DNA of 64,000 bases from Streptomyces sp. NBC_00341. Lineage in GTDB: Bacteria > Actinomycetota > Actinomycetes > Streptomycetales > Streptomycetaceae. The position numbers and the translations under genes are program-made. The notes beneath the pieces were generated by a model. It was not told the DNA's origin, did not search any database, and worked only from the letters and a program-made list of their open reading frames with translations. The stretch covers positions 5,952,001 to 6,016,000 of the forward strand of contig NZ_CP108002.1 in NCBI RefSeq assembly GCF_041435055.1, read 5' to 3'. Below are positions 51,642 to 60,598 of the stretch, in pieces; position 1 is the first letter of the stretch; each line of letters starts with the position of its first letter.

Positions 51642-53322
51642 GCCAGCCGACCTTGGCGTAGTCCGTGTCGCCCAGTCCGGACGCGCCGAAGTTGGCCAGG
51701 CCCTTGCGGACCGCGTCGATCTGCGGGCGCTGGTAGAGCTCGATGGAGTGGCCGAGCTTCCAGATCTCGACGTCGGCCTCGTTGTACAGCTTGACGGCCT
51801 CGGCGTGATCGGTGGTTCCGGCGGCCTTCTTCAGCAGCGCGTCGATCTTCGGGGAGCCGACCGAGCCGAAGTTCTGGAAGAGGTTCTTCCCCTTGGGGCT
51901 GATGAAGACGGGGGTCAGCATCGTCTGGTAGACGGCGTCGACGTTACGGAAGCTGACGATGTCGAAGTTGCCGGTGTTGACGAACTTGTTGAAGTAGTCG
52001 TTCGCCGGGACCTGCTTGATGCTCACCTTGATGCCGACCGCGCCGAGCATCTGCTGCACCAGCTCGGCCTGGTCCGTCGCGGACGACGTGGACCCCGCGC
52101 TCAGGGTGTAGTCGACCGTGAGCTGCTTGCCGCCCTTGGTGCGCGGCTTGCCCTCTCCCTGGTCCTTCCAGCCCGCCGCGTCCAGCAGCTTCTTCGCCTT
52201 CTCGGGGTCGTACTTGTCGAACTCGCTGGAGTTGTCCTGGTACCCCTCCTGGTTCGGCATGAAGAAGTGGTTGTTCAGCGGCTTCAGTTCGAAGGAGAGG
52301 TCCTTGCTGAAGCTCTCGTTGACACCGTCCCGGTTGATCGCCGCAGAGACGGCGTGCCGCACCTCCACGTCCTTCAGCGGACCGCGACCGCCGTTGAGGG
52401 TGATGTGCACCTCGTCCCAGCGCGCCCCTCGCCTGATGTCGGTGTCCGGGGCCTTGACCAGGCGCTTGTAGTCCTCGGGAAGCAGCGCGGGTGCCTGGTC
52501 GATCTCCTTGTTGAGATACGCCTCGGTCTCCGCCGCCGAGTCGATGACGCGGTAGACCACCGAATCCAGCTTCGGCTTGTCACCCCACCACTTGGGGTCC
52601 GGGACGAGGGTGATGGTCTGCGCGGTCCTGTCGTACCTGCCGACCTTGAAGGAGCTGGCGGTCACCAGGGCCTTCTGCGACCAGCCCTTGTTGAACTTCT
52701 CCGGGGTGTCGATGTACGACGCCGGGTACAGCGGGTCGAAGAGGCGCTGCCAGTCGGCGTACGGCGAGGAGAAGGTGATCTTCACGCCGTGTGCGCCGGA
52801 GCCCTGCTCGACCTTGGAGATCTGCTCGTAGCCCGAGGTGTCGACGGCTTCGAAGGCCTCGTCGGAGCCGTTCAGCGCCTTCCACTGGGCCTGGAAGTCC
52901 TTCCAGCTCAGCGGCTTGCCGTCGGACCACTTGGCCTCCGGGTTGAGCTGGTACTCCACCACCTGGGGCCTGGTCGAGGTGACCTTCGCCGACACGAGGA
53001 AGTTCGGGTTGGCGTGGATCGCGCCCTTGGCGTCGGAGTCGAACAGGTCGGGGAGCACGGCCGTGATGATGTCCTGGGCGTCGCCCTGCTGGCCGTCGAC
53101 CTGGTTGATGTTGTACTGCGTGATCCACTGATCGATGCCGAACCGCAGTGACCCGCCCTGCTTCAGATCGCTCACCGGGTGGGCGTTGATGCTCTGCCCG
53201 TCGGCCTTGGGCGCCGCCTGCTTCCTGGGCGCCTTTCCGTCCCCGTCGGAGGAATCGCAGCCACTCACCGCCAGGGTGGCCGACACGGCTGCGGCGATGG
53301 CGATCAGGGTGGTTCTGCGCAT
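51634..53322 (-). CDS. ABC transporter oligopeptide/dipeptide-binding lipoprotein (family 5)
   Basis: A 562-residue solute-binding protein. The signal peptide with lipobox AVSGC (Cys about 22) precedes a mature DppA/OppA-type fold, with PNFLVSAKVTSTRPQVVEYQ, KWSDGKPLSWKDFQAQWKAL, GYEQISKVEQ and VRHAVSAAINRD as family markers. These proteins capture peptides or nickel/sugar-like ligands; the size favours peptides. It is transcribed divergently from the permease/ATPase genes at 53560-57595, with 237 bases between them probably holding both promoters, including an AT-rich patch near 53425. The RBS AGGAATG lies upstream of the ATG. Confidence 0.9.
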   Translation of the reverse strand: MRRTTLIAIAAAVSATLAVSGCDSSDGDGKAPRKQAAPKADGQSINAHPVSDLKQGGSLRFGIDQWITQYNINQVDGQQGDAQDIITAVLPDLFDSDAKGAIHANPNFLVSAKVTSTRPQVVEYQLNPEAKWSDGKPLSWKDFQAQWKALNGSDEAFEAVDTSGYEQISKVEQGSGAHGVKITFSSPYADWQRLFDPLYPASYIDTPEKFNKGWSQKALVTASSFKVGRYDRTAQTITLVPDPKWWGDKPKLDSVVYRVIDSAAETEAYLNKEIDQAPALLPEDYKRLVKAPDTDIRRGARWDEVHITLNGGRGPLKDVEVRHAVSAAINRDGVNESFSKDLSFELKPLNNHFFMPNQEGYQDNSSEFDKYDPEKAKKLLDAAGWKDQGEGKPRTKGGKQLTVDYTLSAGSTSSATDQAELVQQMLGAVGIKVSIKQVPANDYFNKFVNTGNFDIVSFRNVDAVYQTMLTPVFISPKGKNLFQNFGSVGSPKIDALLKKAAGTTDHAEAVKLYNEADVEIWKLGHSIELYQRPQIDAVRKGLANFGASGLGDTDYAKVGWLK

Positions 53323-53559
53323 CGGATTTCATTCCTCCGGTTCGGTGCGGCCCGATCGGGGCCACAGGCTCCGCAGACCGTAGATCCATCCACGGGCCCG
53401 GCGGGAGGGCAGCCGGAGTGCTTTCATATTTTCTTTGCATGGCCGCAACAATCAACCGGCAAGCTGGTCCCGCACCCCGACCACCTGCACTGATGGAGCC
53501 TGCCGCGGTGGCGATCCCCCCGTCCGACTCCTGAACGCCCCAGCAAAGGACCAACACCA

Positions 53560-54543
53560 GTGGCCGCGTTCCTGGCCAAGCGACTCGCCTACTACGTGGT
53601 CCTGTTGCTGGCCGCCGTCTGTCTCTCGTACCTGCTGGCCTCACTGGCGCTCGATCCGCGCGCGTACTACGAGGGGCGGCAACCGCCGCTGTCGCCGGTC
53701 TCCGTCGACCACCACCTCACCGCGCTCGGGGTCAACGACCACCAGCCGCTGCTCTCCCGCTTCACCAGCTGGGCCGGGCAGGTCGCGCACGGGAACCTCG
53801 GGCAGACCATCGACGGCACCTCGGTGGGGGAGGAGTTCGGGCGCCGGATCGGGGTCAGCCTGCGGCTGCTGCTGCTCGGCACCGTCTTCGGGACCGTGAT
53901 CGGCGTACTGGCGGGCGCCTGGACGGCCATCCGTCAGTACCGGCTCTCCGACCGGCTGACCACCGTGGCCTCGTTCGTCCTCCTGTCGACGCCCGTGTTC
54001 CTGCTGGCCGTCCTGCTGAAGATCGGGGCCATCTGGTTCAACCAGCGCACCGGCACCGACGTCATCAAGTTCACCGGAGAGAAGAGCCCCGGAGTGGACT
54101 CCGGATTCTGGACCGTGCTCAAGGACCGGTCGGTGCACCTGCTGCTGCCGACCGTCTCCATCGCGCTCGGCACCATCGCGAGCTACAGCCGCTACCAGCG
54201 CTCCACCATGCTCGACGTCCTCGGCTCCGACTATCTGCGCACCGCCCAGGCCAAGGGACTCACCCGCAACGCCGCCCTGTTCAAGCACGGCCTGCGCACC
54301 GCCCTCATCCCCATGTCGACGTACTTCAGCTACGGATTCCTGGCCCTGTTCACCGGCGCCACCTTCACCGAGACGATCTTCGGCTGGCACGGGATGGGCG
54401 AATGGTTCGTCTCCTCCGTCGGCAAGAACGACGTCAACTCCGTCGTCGCCGTCAACGTGTTCGCCGCCGTGATGGTCCTGCTGTCCGGCTTCCTCGCGGA
54501 TGTTCTGCATGCCGCGCTCGACCCGCGCATCCGGAACGCCTGA
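53560..54543 (+). CDS. Oligopeptide-type ABC permease (DppB-like)
   Basis: A 327-residue permease with an N-terminal helix (LAYYVVLLLAAVCLSYLLAS), an extracytoplasmic loop of about 75 residues and five further helices. The EAA-type loop is SDYLRTAQAKGLTRNAALFK (about 226-245). The segment GHNLGQTI-like (AHGNLGQTI, about 79) is characteristic of DppB/OppB. GTG start with AAAGGA about eight bases upstream. First gene of a three-gene permease/ATPase operon, divergent from the binding-protein gene. Confidence 0.92.
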   Translation: MAAFLAKRLAYYVVLLLAAVCLSYLLASLALDPRAYYEGRQPPLSPVSVDHHLTALGVNDHQPLLSRFTSWAGQVAHGNLGQTIDGTSVGEEFGRRIGVSLRLLLLGTVFGTVIGVLAGAWTAIRQYRLSDRLTTVASFVLLSTPVFLLAVLLKIGAIWFNQRTGTDVIKFTGEKSPGVDSGFWTVLKDRSVHLLLPTVSIALGTIASYSRYQRSTMLDVLGSDYLRTAQAKGLTRNAALFKHGLRTALIPMSTYFSYGFLALFTGATFTETIFGWHGMGEWFVSSVGKNDVNSVVAVNVFAAVMVLLSGFLADVLHAALDPRIRNA

Positions 54544-54569
54544 ACACCCTCCCGAGGAGTACGACTGTC

Positions 54570-55526
54570 ATGACCGCTGTCATAGAGACCGCCGCGGACG
54601 CCGCCGCCGGGGGAGCAGAGCCGCCGCGCCCCGCCGGGCGGGCGGGCGTGGTGCTGCGCCGTTTCGTACACAACCGCGGGGCGCTCGCCGGAGGGGCCGT
54701 CCTGCTGCTGCTCTTCGTGCTCGCCTTCGCCGGACCGCTGGTCAGCCACTGGGACTACAGCCACATCGACTACACCGCGCTGCGCGAGGGACCGGACAGC
54801 CGGCACTGGTGGGGGACCAACCGGATCGGCCAGGACGTCTTCGCCCAGACGGTCCGCGGGCTGCAGAAGTCGTTGCTGATCGGCCTGATGGTGGCGTTGT
54901 TCTCGACCGTGCTGGCCTCCCTGGCCGGTGCCTGCGCGGGCTACTTCGGCGGCTGGACCGACCGGCTGCTGATGTTCGGCATCGACCTGCTGCTGGTCTT
55001 CCCGGCCTTCCTGATCATCGCGATCATCTCGCCCAGGCTGCGGGGCGGCGGCTGGATCGCCTTCGTCGGGCTGCTCGCGGTCTTCGGCTGGATGATCACC
55101 GCACGGGTGGTGCGCTCGATGACGCTCTCCCTCAAGGAACGCGAATTCGTCCAGGCCGCCCGGTACATGGGCGTCGGCCCCTTCCGCGTCATCTGGCGCC
55201 ACATCCTGCCGAACGTCGCCTCCTTCCTCATCATCGACGCGACCATCGCGGTGGGCGGAGCCGTGATGAGTGAGACGGCGCTCTCCTACTTCGGCTTCGG
55301 GGTGCAGTCGCCCGACGTGTCGCTCGGCACGCTGATCGCCTCCACGACCGGCGGCGCGGTGACGTACCCGTGGATGTTCTTCTTCCCCGCCGGGCTGCTC
55401 ATCGTCTTCGTCCTCGCCGTGAACCTGGCCGGTGACGGACTGCGCGACGCGCTCGACCCGACCGGCGGACACGGCCGCAGCGCTTCCCCCACCGCGAAGA
55501 AGAACAAGAAGGAGAAGGGCCGATGA
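54570..55526 (+). CDS. Oligopeptide-type ABC permease (DppC-like)
   Basis: A 318-residue permease of the DppC/OppC group. The family N-terminal pattern is FVHNRGALAGGAVLLLLFVL, then HWWGTNRIGQDVFAQTVRG (about 75-93) before the core helices. The EAA loop is REFVQAARYMGVGPFRVIWR. The C-terminus is Lys-rich. The ATG has CGAGGAG about nine bases upstream, and its stop overlaps the ATG of the next gene by four bases (ATGA), so the genes are coupled. Confidence 0.93.
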   Translation: MTAVIETAADAAAGGAEPPRPAGRAGVVLRRFVHNRGALAGGAVLLLLFVLAFAGPLVSHWDYSHIDYTALREGPDSRHWWGTNRIGQDVFAQTVRGLQKSLLIGLMVALFSTVLASLAGACAGYFGGWTDRLLMFGIDLLLVFPAFLIIAIISPRLRGGGWIAFVGLLAVFGWMITARVVRSMTLSLKEREFVQAARYMGVGPFRVIWRHILPNVASFLIIDATIAVGGAVMSETALSYFGFGVQSPDVSLGTLIASTTGGAVTYPWMFFFPAGLLIVFVLAVNLAGDGLRDALDPTGGHGRSASPTAKKNKKEKGR

Positions 55527-57595
55527 GCACGACCGACGTACTGGAGGTGACGGACCTCGCCGTCGACTTCGGCGGTGTGGCGGCCGTGCGCGGTGTCGGC
55601 TTCACCCTGCGCCGGGGCGAAGTGCTCGGCCTGGTGGGGGAGTCGGGGTCCGGGAAGTCGGCCACCGCCCTCGCCGTGATGGGGCTGCTGCCGTCCGGCG
55701 CGGGCGTACGGGGATCCGTCCGGCTCGCGGCCGGCGGCGACGGGAGCGGGACGACCGAGCTCGTCGGGGCCGACGACCGCGTGCTCTCCTCGGTACGCGG
55801 CAACCGCATCGGCATGGTCTTCCAGGACCCGCTCTCCGCCTTCACCCCCGTGTACCGGATCGGCGACCAGATCGCCGAGGCCATCCGCGCCCACCGCACC
55901 GTCTCCCGCGAACGCGCCCGCGCCGAAGCCGTGGAGCTGCTGGACCTCGTCGGCATACCCGAACCCCGGACCCGGGCGCAGGCCTTCCCCCACGAGTTCT
56001 CCGGCGGCATGCGGCAGCGGGCCATGATCGCGATGGCCATCGCCAACGACCCGGACGTCATCGTCGCCGACGAGCCGACGACCGCCCTCGACGTCACCGT
56101 CCAGGCCCAGGTCCTGGACGTCCTGCGCACCGCCCAGCACGAGACCGGCGCCGCGCTGCTGCTGGTCAGCCACGACCTCGGGGTGATCGCCGGGGCGGCC
56201 GACCGGGTCGCGGTGATGTACGCCGGCCGCATCGTGGAGACCGCACCGGCGGCGGAGCTCTTCCGGCGCCCCCGGATGCCGTACACCCTCGGACTGATCG
56301 GCGCGGTGCCCCGGATCGACGGCCCGTCCGACGTGCTGGTCCCCATCCCCGGCTCCCCGCCCGCGGCGGGCCGGCTGCCGCGGGGCTGCGCCTTCGCGCC
56401 GCGCTGCCCGCTGGCCGAGGACCGCTGCACGGCCGCGGAACCGCCGCTGGCCGGGCCCGGCGCAACCGAGGACGGCGGCGACGGCGGCGGGCACCTCGCC
56501 GCCTGCGTACGCGCCGACGAGATCGCCGGCCGCGAGCTCTCCCCGGCCGAGGTCTTCCCCGTGCCGGCGATCCCGCCCCGCGGCCGGCCGCCCGGCGACC
56601 CGGTCCTGCGCGTCACCGGGCTCACCAAGACCTTCCCCGTCCTCAAGGGCACCGCGTTCAAGCGGCGCGTCGGCAGCATCCACGCCGTGGACGGCGTCGA
56701 CCTCGACATCCGGGCCGGTGAGACGCTCGCCCTGGTCGGTGAATCCGGTTCCGGGAAATCCACCACCCTGTTCGAACTGCTGAACCTCGTCCGCCCGGAG
56801 GGAGGCGAGATCGAGCTGTTCGGACGCTCGCTCGACGGACTCTCCAACCGCGACCGCAAAGCACTGCGCGGCCGGGTCCAGATCGTCTTCCAGGACCCCA
56901 TGGCCAGCCTCGACCCCCGGATGACGGTCGGGGACATCGTCGCCGAACCCCTGCGCGCCCAGCGCGCCGACCGGGCCACCGTGGCCCGGCGGATCCCCGA
57001 ACTGCTCAGGCAGGTGGGCCTCGAACCGGAGCACGCGGGGCGGTTCCCGCACGAGTTCTCGGGCGGACAGCGCCAGCGCGTCGGGATCGCCCGCGCGCTC
57101 TCCGTCGAACCCGAACTGCTGGTGCTGGACGAGCCGGTGTCGGCGCTCGACGTGTCCGTGCAGGCGGGGGTGGTCAACCTGCTCCAGCGGCTCAAGGCCG
57201 AGCTGGGGCTCGCCTATCTCTTCGTCTCGCACGATCTGTCGGTGGTGCGGCACATCGCGGACCGGGTGAGCGTGGTCTACCTCGGCCGTACGGTCGAGTC
57301 GGGCACCGCGGAGGAGGTCTTCGGGCACCCGGCGCACCCGTACACCCGGGCCCTGCTCTCGGCCGTGCCGCTGCCCGACCCGGAGCGTGAGCGCCGACGG
57401 GCCAGGATCCTGCTGCCGGGCGACCCGCCGAGTCCGGGCCGCCGGCACGAGGGCTGCCGGTTCCGCTCGCGCTGCCCGGTCTACGCGGAGCTGGACGGGC
57501 GCGAGCGCGGGCGCTGCGAGAGCGAGGTGCCGGTCACGGACCGGACGCGCCACACGGCCGCGTGCCACTTCCCGCGGAAGACCGTGCCGGCCTGA
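55523..57595 (+). CDS. Fused DppD-DppF ABC ATPase
   Basis: A 690-residue protein containing two complete nucleotide-binding domains. The first has Walker A VGESGSGKSA (about 39), signature FSGGMRQRAMIAMAIAND and VIVADEPTTALDVT, and ends in an oppC-type cysteine region (CAFAPRCPLAEDRCTAAEPP). The second has Walker A VGESGSGKSTTLFELLN (about 407), signature FSGGQRQRVGIARALSVEPE and LLVLDEPVSALDVS, and ends CRFRSRCPVYAEL. These are normally separate DppD and DppF subunits; here they are joined. The cysteines suggest iron-sulfur clusters near each C-terminus. Confidence 0.94.
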   Translation: MSTTDVLEVTDLAVDFGGVAAVRGVGFTLRRGEVLGLVGESGSGKSATALAVMGLLPSGAGVRGSVRLAAGGDGSGTTELVGADDRVLSSVRGNRIGMVFQDPLSAFTPVYRIGDQIAEAIRAHRTVSRERARAEAVELLDLVGIPEPRTRAQAFPHEFSGGMRQRAMIAMAIANDPDVIVADEPTTALDVTVQAQVLDVLRTAQHETGAALLLVSHDLGVIAGAADRVAVMYAGRIVETAPAAELFRRPRMPYTLGLIGAVPRIDGPSDVLVPIPGSPPAAGRLPRGCAFAPRCPLAEDRCTAAEPPLAGPGATEDGGDGGGHLAACVRADEIAGRELSPAEVFPVPAIPPRGRPPGDPVLRVTGLTKTFPVLKGTAFKRRVGSIHAVDGVDLDIRAGETLALVGESGSGKSTTLFELLNLVRPEGGEIELFGRSLDGLSNRDRKALRGRVQIVFQDPMASLDPRMTVGDIVAEPLRAQRADRATVARRIPELLRQVGLEPEHAGRFPHEFSGGQRQRVGIARALSVEPELLVLDEPVSALDVSVQAGVVNLLQRLKAELGLAYLFVSHDLSVVRHIADRVSVVYLGRTVESGTAEEVFGHPAHPYTRALLSAVPLPDPERERRRARILLPGDPPSPGRRHEGCRFRSRCPVYAELDGRERGRCESEVPVTDRTRHTAACHFPRKTVPA

Positions 57596-57604
57596 GCCAC
57601 CGCG

Positions 57605-57928
57605 TCAGTGCGAGGACCCCGAGAGCTGGAGACCGATCACGCCGAGGATCACCAGCGAGATCGAGATCAGCTTGAGCGTGGAGACCACGTCGTCGAGGAA
57701 GATCATGCCGTAGATGGCGGTGCCCGCAGCCCCGATGCCGGTCCACACCGCGTAGGCGGGCCCGACGTCGAGCTTCTTCAACGACATGGTCAGCAGACCG
57801 AAGCTGCCGAGCGCGAAGACGCAGAACGCGATGGTCGGCCAGAGCCGGGTGAAGCCGTGCGAGAGCTTCAGACAGACGGCGAAGCCCGTCTCCAGAAGTC
57901 CCGCGACCACGACCAGCAGCCACGCCAT
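57605..57928 (-). CDS. Small multidrug resistance (SMR) exporter, SugE/Gdx-like
   Basis: A 107-residue protein with four transmembrane helices typical of SMR transporters. The conserved Glu in helix 1 is LLVVVAGLLETGFAVCLKLS (Glu about 13), and helix 3 has AYAVWTGIGAAGTAIYG, whose GxG-containing pattern is typical of the guanidinium (Gdx/SugE) branch. Such proteins are dual-topology dimers exporting guanidinium or quaternary cations. It is convergent with the ABC ATPase gene, only nine bases away. No guanidine-riboswitch pattern was found upstream, but a 13-bp repeat array lies there. Confidence 0.88.
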   Translation of the reverse strand: MAWLLVVVAGLLETGFAVCLKLSHGFTRLWPTIAFCVFALGSFGLLTMSLKKLDVGPAYAVWTGIGAAGTAIYGMIFLDDVVSTLKLISISLVILGVIGLQLSGSSH

Positions 57929-57958
57929 CGTCAGTGCCCCTCCCGCATCGGTGACCGC

Positions 57959-58023
57959 CTCTTACGCCGGGCTCTTACGCCGGGCTCTTACGCCCGGCCC
58001 TTATGCCGTGCTCTTGTGCCGGG
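57959..58023. repeat. 13-bp tandem repeat, five copies
   Basis: CTCTTACGCCGGG is repeated with one to four changes at 57959, 57972, 57985, 57998 and 58011. The array occupies much of the gap between rsgA and the SMR gene, 31 bases before the latter's start. Neighbouring units could pair via GCCGGGC/GCCCGGC in RNA. Confidence 0.8.
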
Positions 58024-58077
58024 CGTGATTCGTGATTATGCACTTACCGGTGGCGAGTGATCGCAAACGTGCCCGGA

Positions 58078-59094
58078 TCAGTCGCCTTCGCGTCGCTCCC
58101 GGGTGGAGAGCAGCCGGCGCAGTGAGTCCAGCCGCGCCGGATCGGCGTGCCCCGCCGCCACCCAGGCGTCCAGCGCGCATTCCGGTTGCTGGCTGTCGTG
58201 GGTGCAGCCGCGCGGGCACTCCTCGGTGCCGGGCTGGAGGTCGGGGAAGGCGTTGATGACCCGGGACGGGTCGATGTGGTGCAGTCCGAAGGAGCGGACG
58301 CCGGGGGTGTCGATCACCCAGCCCCGGTAGTCGGGCAGCGGGAGCGCCAGCGCGGAGGTGGTGGTGTGGCGGCCGCGTCCGGTGACCGCGTTGACGACTC
58401 CGGTGGTACGCCGTCTGTCCTTCGGTACCAGGGCGTTGACCAGCGTCGTCTTTCCGACACCGGAGTGCCCGACGAAGGCGGTCACCCGGTCGTTCAGCTG
58501 CTCGCGGACCCGCTCCGCCGCGTCGCCGTTCTCCAGCTCCTCGCGGTTGGTGACGATGAACGGCACGCCCAGCGGGGTGTACGCCTCCAGCAGCTTGTCC
58601 GGGGAGGCCAGATCGGACTTGGTCAGCACCAGGAGGGGCGAGAGCCCGCCGTCGTACGCGGCGACCAGACATCGGTCGATCATGCGCGGGCGGGGCTCCG
58701 GATCGGCCAGCGCGGTGACGATCGCGAGCTGGTCGGCGTTGGCGACCACCACCCGTTCGAACGGATCGTCGTCGTCAGCCGTCCGGCGCAGCACCGAGCG
58801 GCGTTCACCGATCCGGACGATCCGGGCGAGGGTGTCCTTGTCGCCGGACAGGTCACCGACGATGGAGACGGTGTCGCCCACCACGGCGGCCTTGCGGCCC
58901 AGCTCGCGGGCCTTCATCGCGATGACCGTGCGGCCCTCGACGAGACAGGTGAGGCGGCCTCTGTCGACGGTGAGGACCATGCCGTCCTCGGCGTCCTCGT
59001 GCTTGGGGCGGGTATGCGTACGGGGGCGGTTGCCCTTGCGGTTGGGGCGGACCCGGATGTCGTCCTCGTCGGGGTTCTTGCCGTAGCGGCGCAT
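58078..59094 (-). CDS. rsgA: Ribosome small-subunit GTPase RsgA
   Basis: A 338-residue circularly permuted GTPase that checks late 30S maturation. After a basic N-terminus and an OB-fold region, motifs appear in permuted order: TKSD (G4, about 173), GHSGVGKTTLVNAL (G1, about 222), TTTSALALPL (switch) and DTPGVRSFGL (G3, about 262). A C-terminal zinc finger CPRGCTHDSQQPECALD completes the protein. The ATG at 59094 lies three bases after the aroA stop, so aroA and rsgA are co-transcribed. Confidence 0.94.
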   Translation of the reverse strand: MRRYGKNPDEDDIRVRPNRKGNRPRTHTRPKHEDAEDGMVLTVDRGRLTCLVEGRTVIAMKARELGRKAAVVGDTVSIVGDLSGDKDTLARIVRIGERRSVLRRTADDDDPFERVVVANADQLAIVTALADPEPRPRMIDRCLVAAYDGGLSPLLVLTKSDLASPDKLLEAYTPLGVPFIVTNREELENGDAAERVREQLNDRVTAFVGHSGVGKTTLVNALVPKDRRRTTGVVNAVTGRGRHTTTSALALPLPDYRGWVIDTPGVRSFGLHHIDPSRVINAFPDLQPGTEECPRGCTHDSQQPECALDAWVAAGHADPARLDSLRRLLSTRERREGD

Positions 59095-59097
59095 GTC

Positions 59098-60438
59098 TCA
59101 GGCCCCGAGCATTCCGGTCCACATCTGCGGGAAGTCGGGCAGGGTCTTGGCGGTCGTCGCCACGTTCTCGATCTCCACTCCGGGGACGGCAAGGCCGATG
59201 ACGGCCCCGGCGGTGGCCATCCGGTGGTCGTCGTACGTATGGAAGGTACCGCCGTGCAGCGGCCTCGGCCGGATGTGGAGGCCGTCGGCGGTCTCGGTGA
59301 CCTCACCGCCCAGCTCGTTGATCTCCTTGGTGAGCGCGGCGAGTCGGTCCGTCTCGTGCAGCCGCAGATGGGCCACGCCGCTCAGGGTGGAGGGGGAGTC
59401 GGCCAGGGCCGCGACCGCCGCGATGCCCGGGGTCAGCTCGCCGACCTCGCCGAGGTCGACGTCGATGCCGTGGATCCGGCCGGAGCCGGTGAAGGTGAGC
59501 CCCTGCTCGGTCAGCTCGCAGCTGCCGCCCATCGCGGTGAAGATCTCGCGCAGCGCGTCACCGGGCTGCGTGGTGCGCTGCGGCCAGTCCGGCACGGTGA
59601 CCCGACCGCCGGTGACCAGTGCGGCGGCCAGGAACGGCTGCGCGTTGGAGAGGTCCGGCTCGATGGTCAGGTCGCGGCCGAGCAGGGCGGAGGGGGAGAC
59701 CCGCCAGACGTTCGGTTCGCCGCCCGTCTCGGGCTCGTCGACCTGGGCGCCGACCGCCCGCAGCATGTCGACGGTCATCCGGATGTGCGGCATGGACGGG
59801 AGCCGGGCGCCGGTGTGGCGCACCTCCACGCCCTGGTTGAAGCGCGGCGCCGAAAGCAGCAGCGCCGAGACGAACTGGGAGGACGAGGACGCGTCGATCG
59901 CGACGGGGCCGCCGTCCAGCGCGCCGCCACCGTGCACCGTCATCGGCAGCGAACCGCGGCCGTCGTCGTCGATCCGGGCACCGAGCACCCGCAGGGCGTC
60001 GATCACTCCGGTCAGCGGCCGTTCGTAGGAGCGCGGGTCGCCGTCGAAGCGGACCTGGCCGTCCGCGAGGGCCGCCACCGGGGGCAGGAAGCGCATGACG
60101 GTGCCGGCGTTGCCGACGTCGACGGTGACCGGGCCGTGCAGACCCGCCGGGATGACGCGCCAGGCCTCGCCGGAGCCGTCCGGGCCGCCCGCGACCGATG
60201 AGCTGGAGGACACCGTCTCCTCGATGCCGACGCCCATCGCGCGCAGCGCGTCCGCCATCAGCAGGGTGTCGCGGGAGCGCAGCGGCCGGCGCAGCCAGCC
60301 GGGCTCGGAGGAGAGCGCGGCCAGCACCAGGGCGCGATTGGTGACCGACTTCGATCCGGGCACGGTGACGGTCGCGTCGACGGCTCCGCTCGCGTGAGGG
60401 GCGGGCCAGAGGGCGGGGTGCACGGAGCTTTCGGTCAT
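59098..60438 (-). CDS. aroA: EPSP synthase (3-phosphoshikimate 1-carboxyvinyltransferase)
   Basis: A 446-residue AroA joining shikimate-3-phosphate and phosphoenolpyruvate in the aromatic amino acid pathway. Signatures are [16 protein letters not shown] (about 27-42), GNAGTVMRF (about 109), [12 protein letters not shown] (about 186), [20 protein letters not shown] (about 366) and [16 protein letters not shown] (about 403). Gene order aroA-rsgA is conserved in Streptomyces. Confidence 0.96.
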   Translation of the reverse strand: MTESSVHPALWPAPHASGAVDATVTVPGSKSVTNRALVLAALSSEPGWLRRPLRSRDTLLMADALRAMGVGIEETVSSSSSVAGGPDGSGEAWRVIPAGLHGPVTVDVGNAGTVMRFLPPVAALADGQVRFDGDPRSYERPLTGVIDALRVLGARIDDDGRGSLPMTVHGGGALDGGPVAIDASSSSQFVSALLLSAPRFNQGVEVRHTGARLPSMPHIRMTVDMLRAVGAQVDEPETGGEPNVWRVSPSALLGRDLTIEPDLSNAQPFLAAALVTGGRVTVPDWPQRTTQPGDALREIFTAMGGSCELTEQGLTFTGSGRIHGIDVDLGEVGELTPGIAAVAALADSPSTLSGVAHLRLHETDRLAALTKEINELGGEVTETADGLHIRPRPLHGGTFHTYDDHRMATAGAVIGLAVPGVEIENVATTAKTLPDFPQMWTGMLGA

Positions 60439-60527
60439 GGGCTCACTTTAATGGCTCCCCGCAAACCCAGATCTTGATCAAATGCGTGGAAACCGGGACG
60501 TAACGCAAGACTGGTAAAGGGAGTGGA

Positions 60528-60598
60528 GTCACAGGCCCGGCAACCGGCCCCGGGTCACAGGCCCGGCAACCGACCGTGGGTCACAGACCCAGCAGCCA
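60528..60598. repeat. 26-bp tandem repeat spanning the M50-like gene stop
   Basis: GTCACAGGCCCGGCAACCGG begins 26-bp units at 60528 and 60554, and a third, partial unit (GTCACAGACCCAGCAGCC) starts at 60580. The third contains the stop codon and last residues of the M50-like gene, so the array looks like a duplication of that gene's 3' end. Confidence 0.75.

Noticed and set aside
57929..58077. Guanidine riboswitch upstream of the SMR exporter
   Set aside because: No match by eye to the ACGR hairpins of guanidine-II or to the other guanidine classes; only a simple repeat array is seen.
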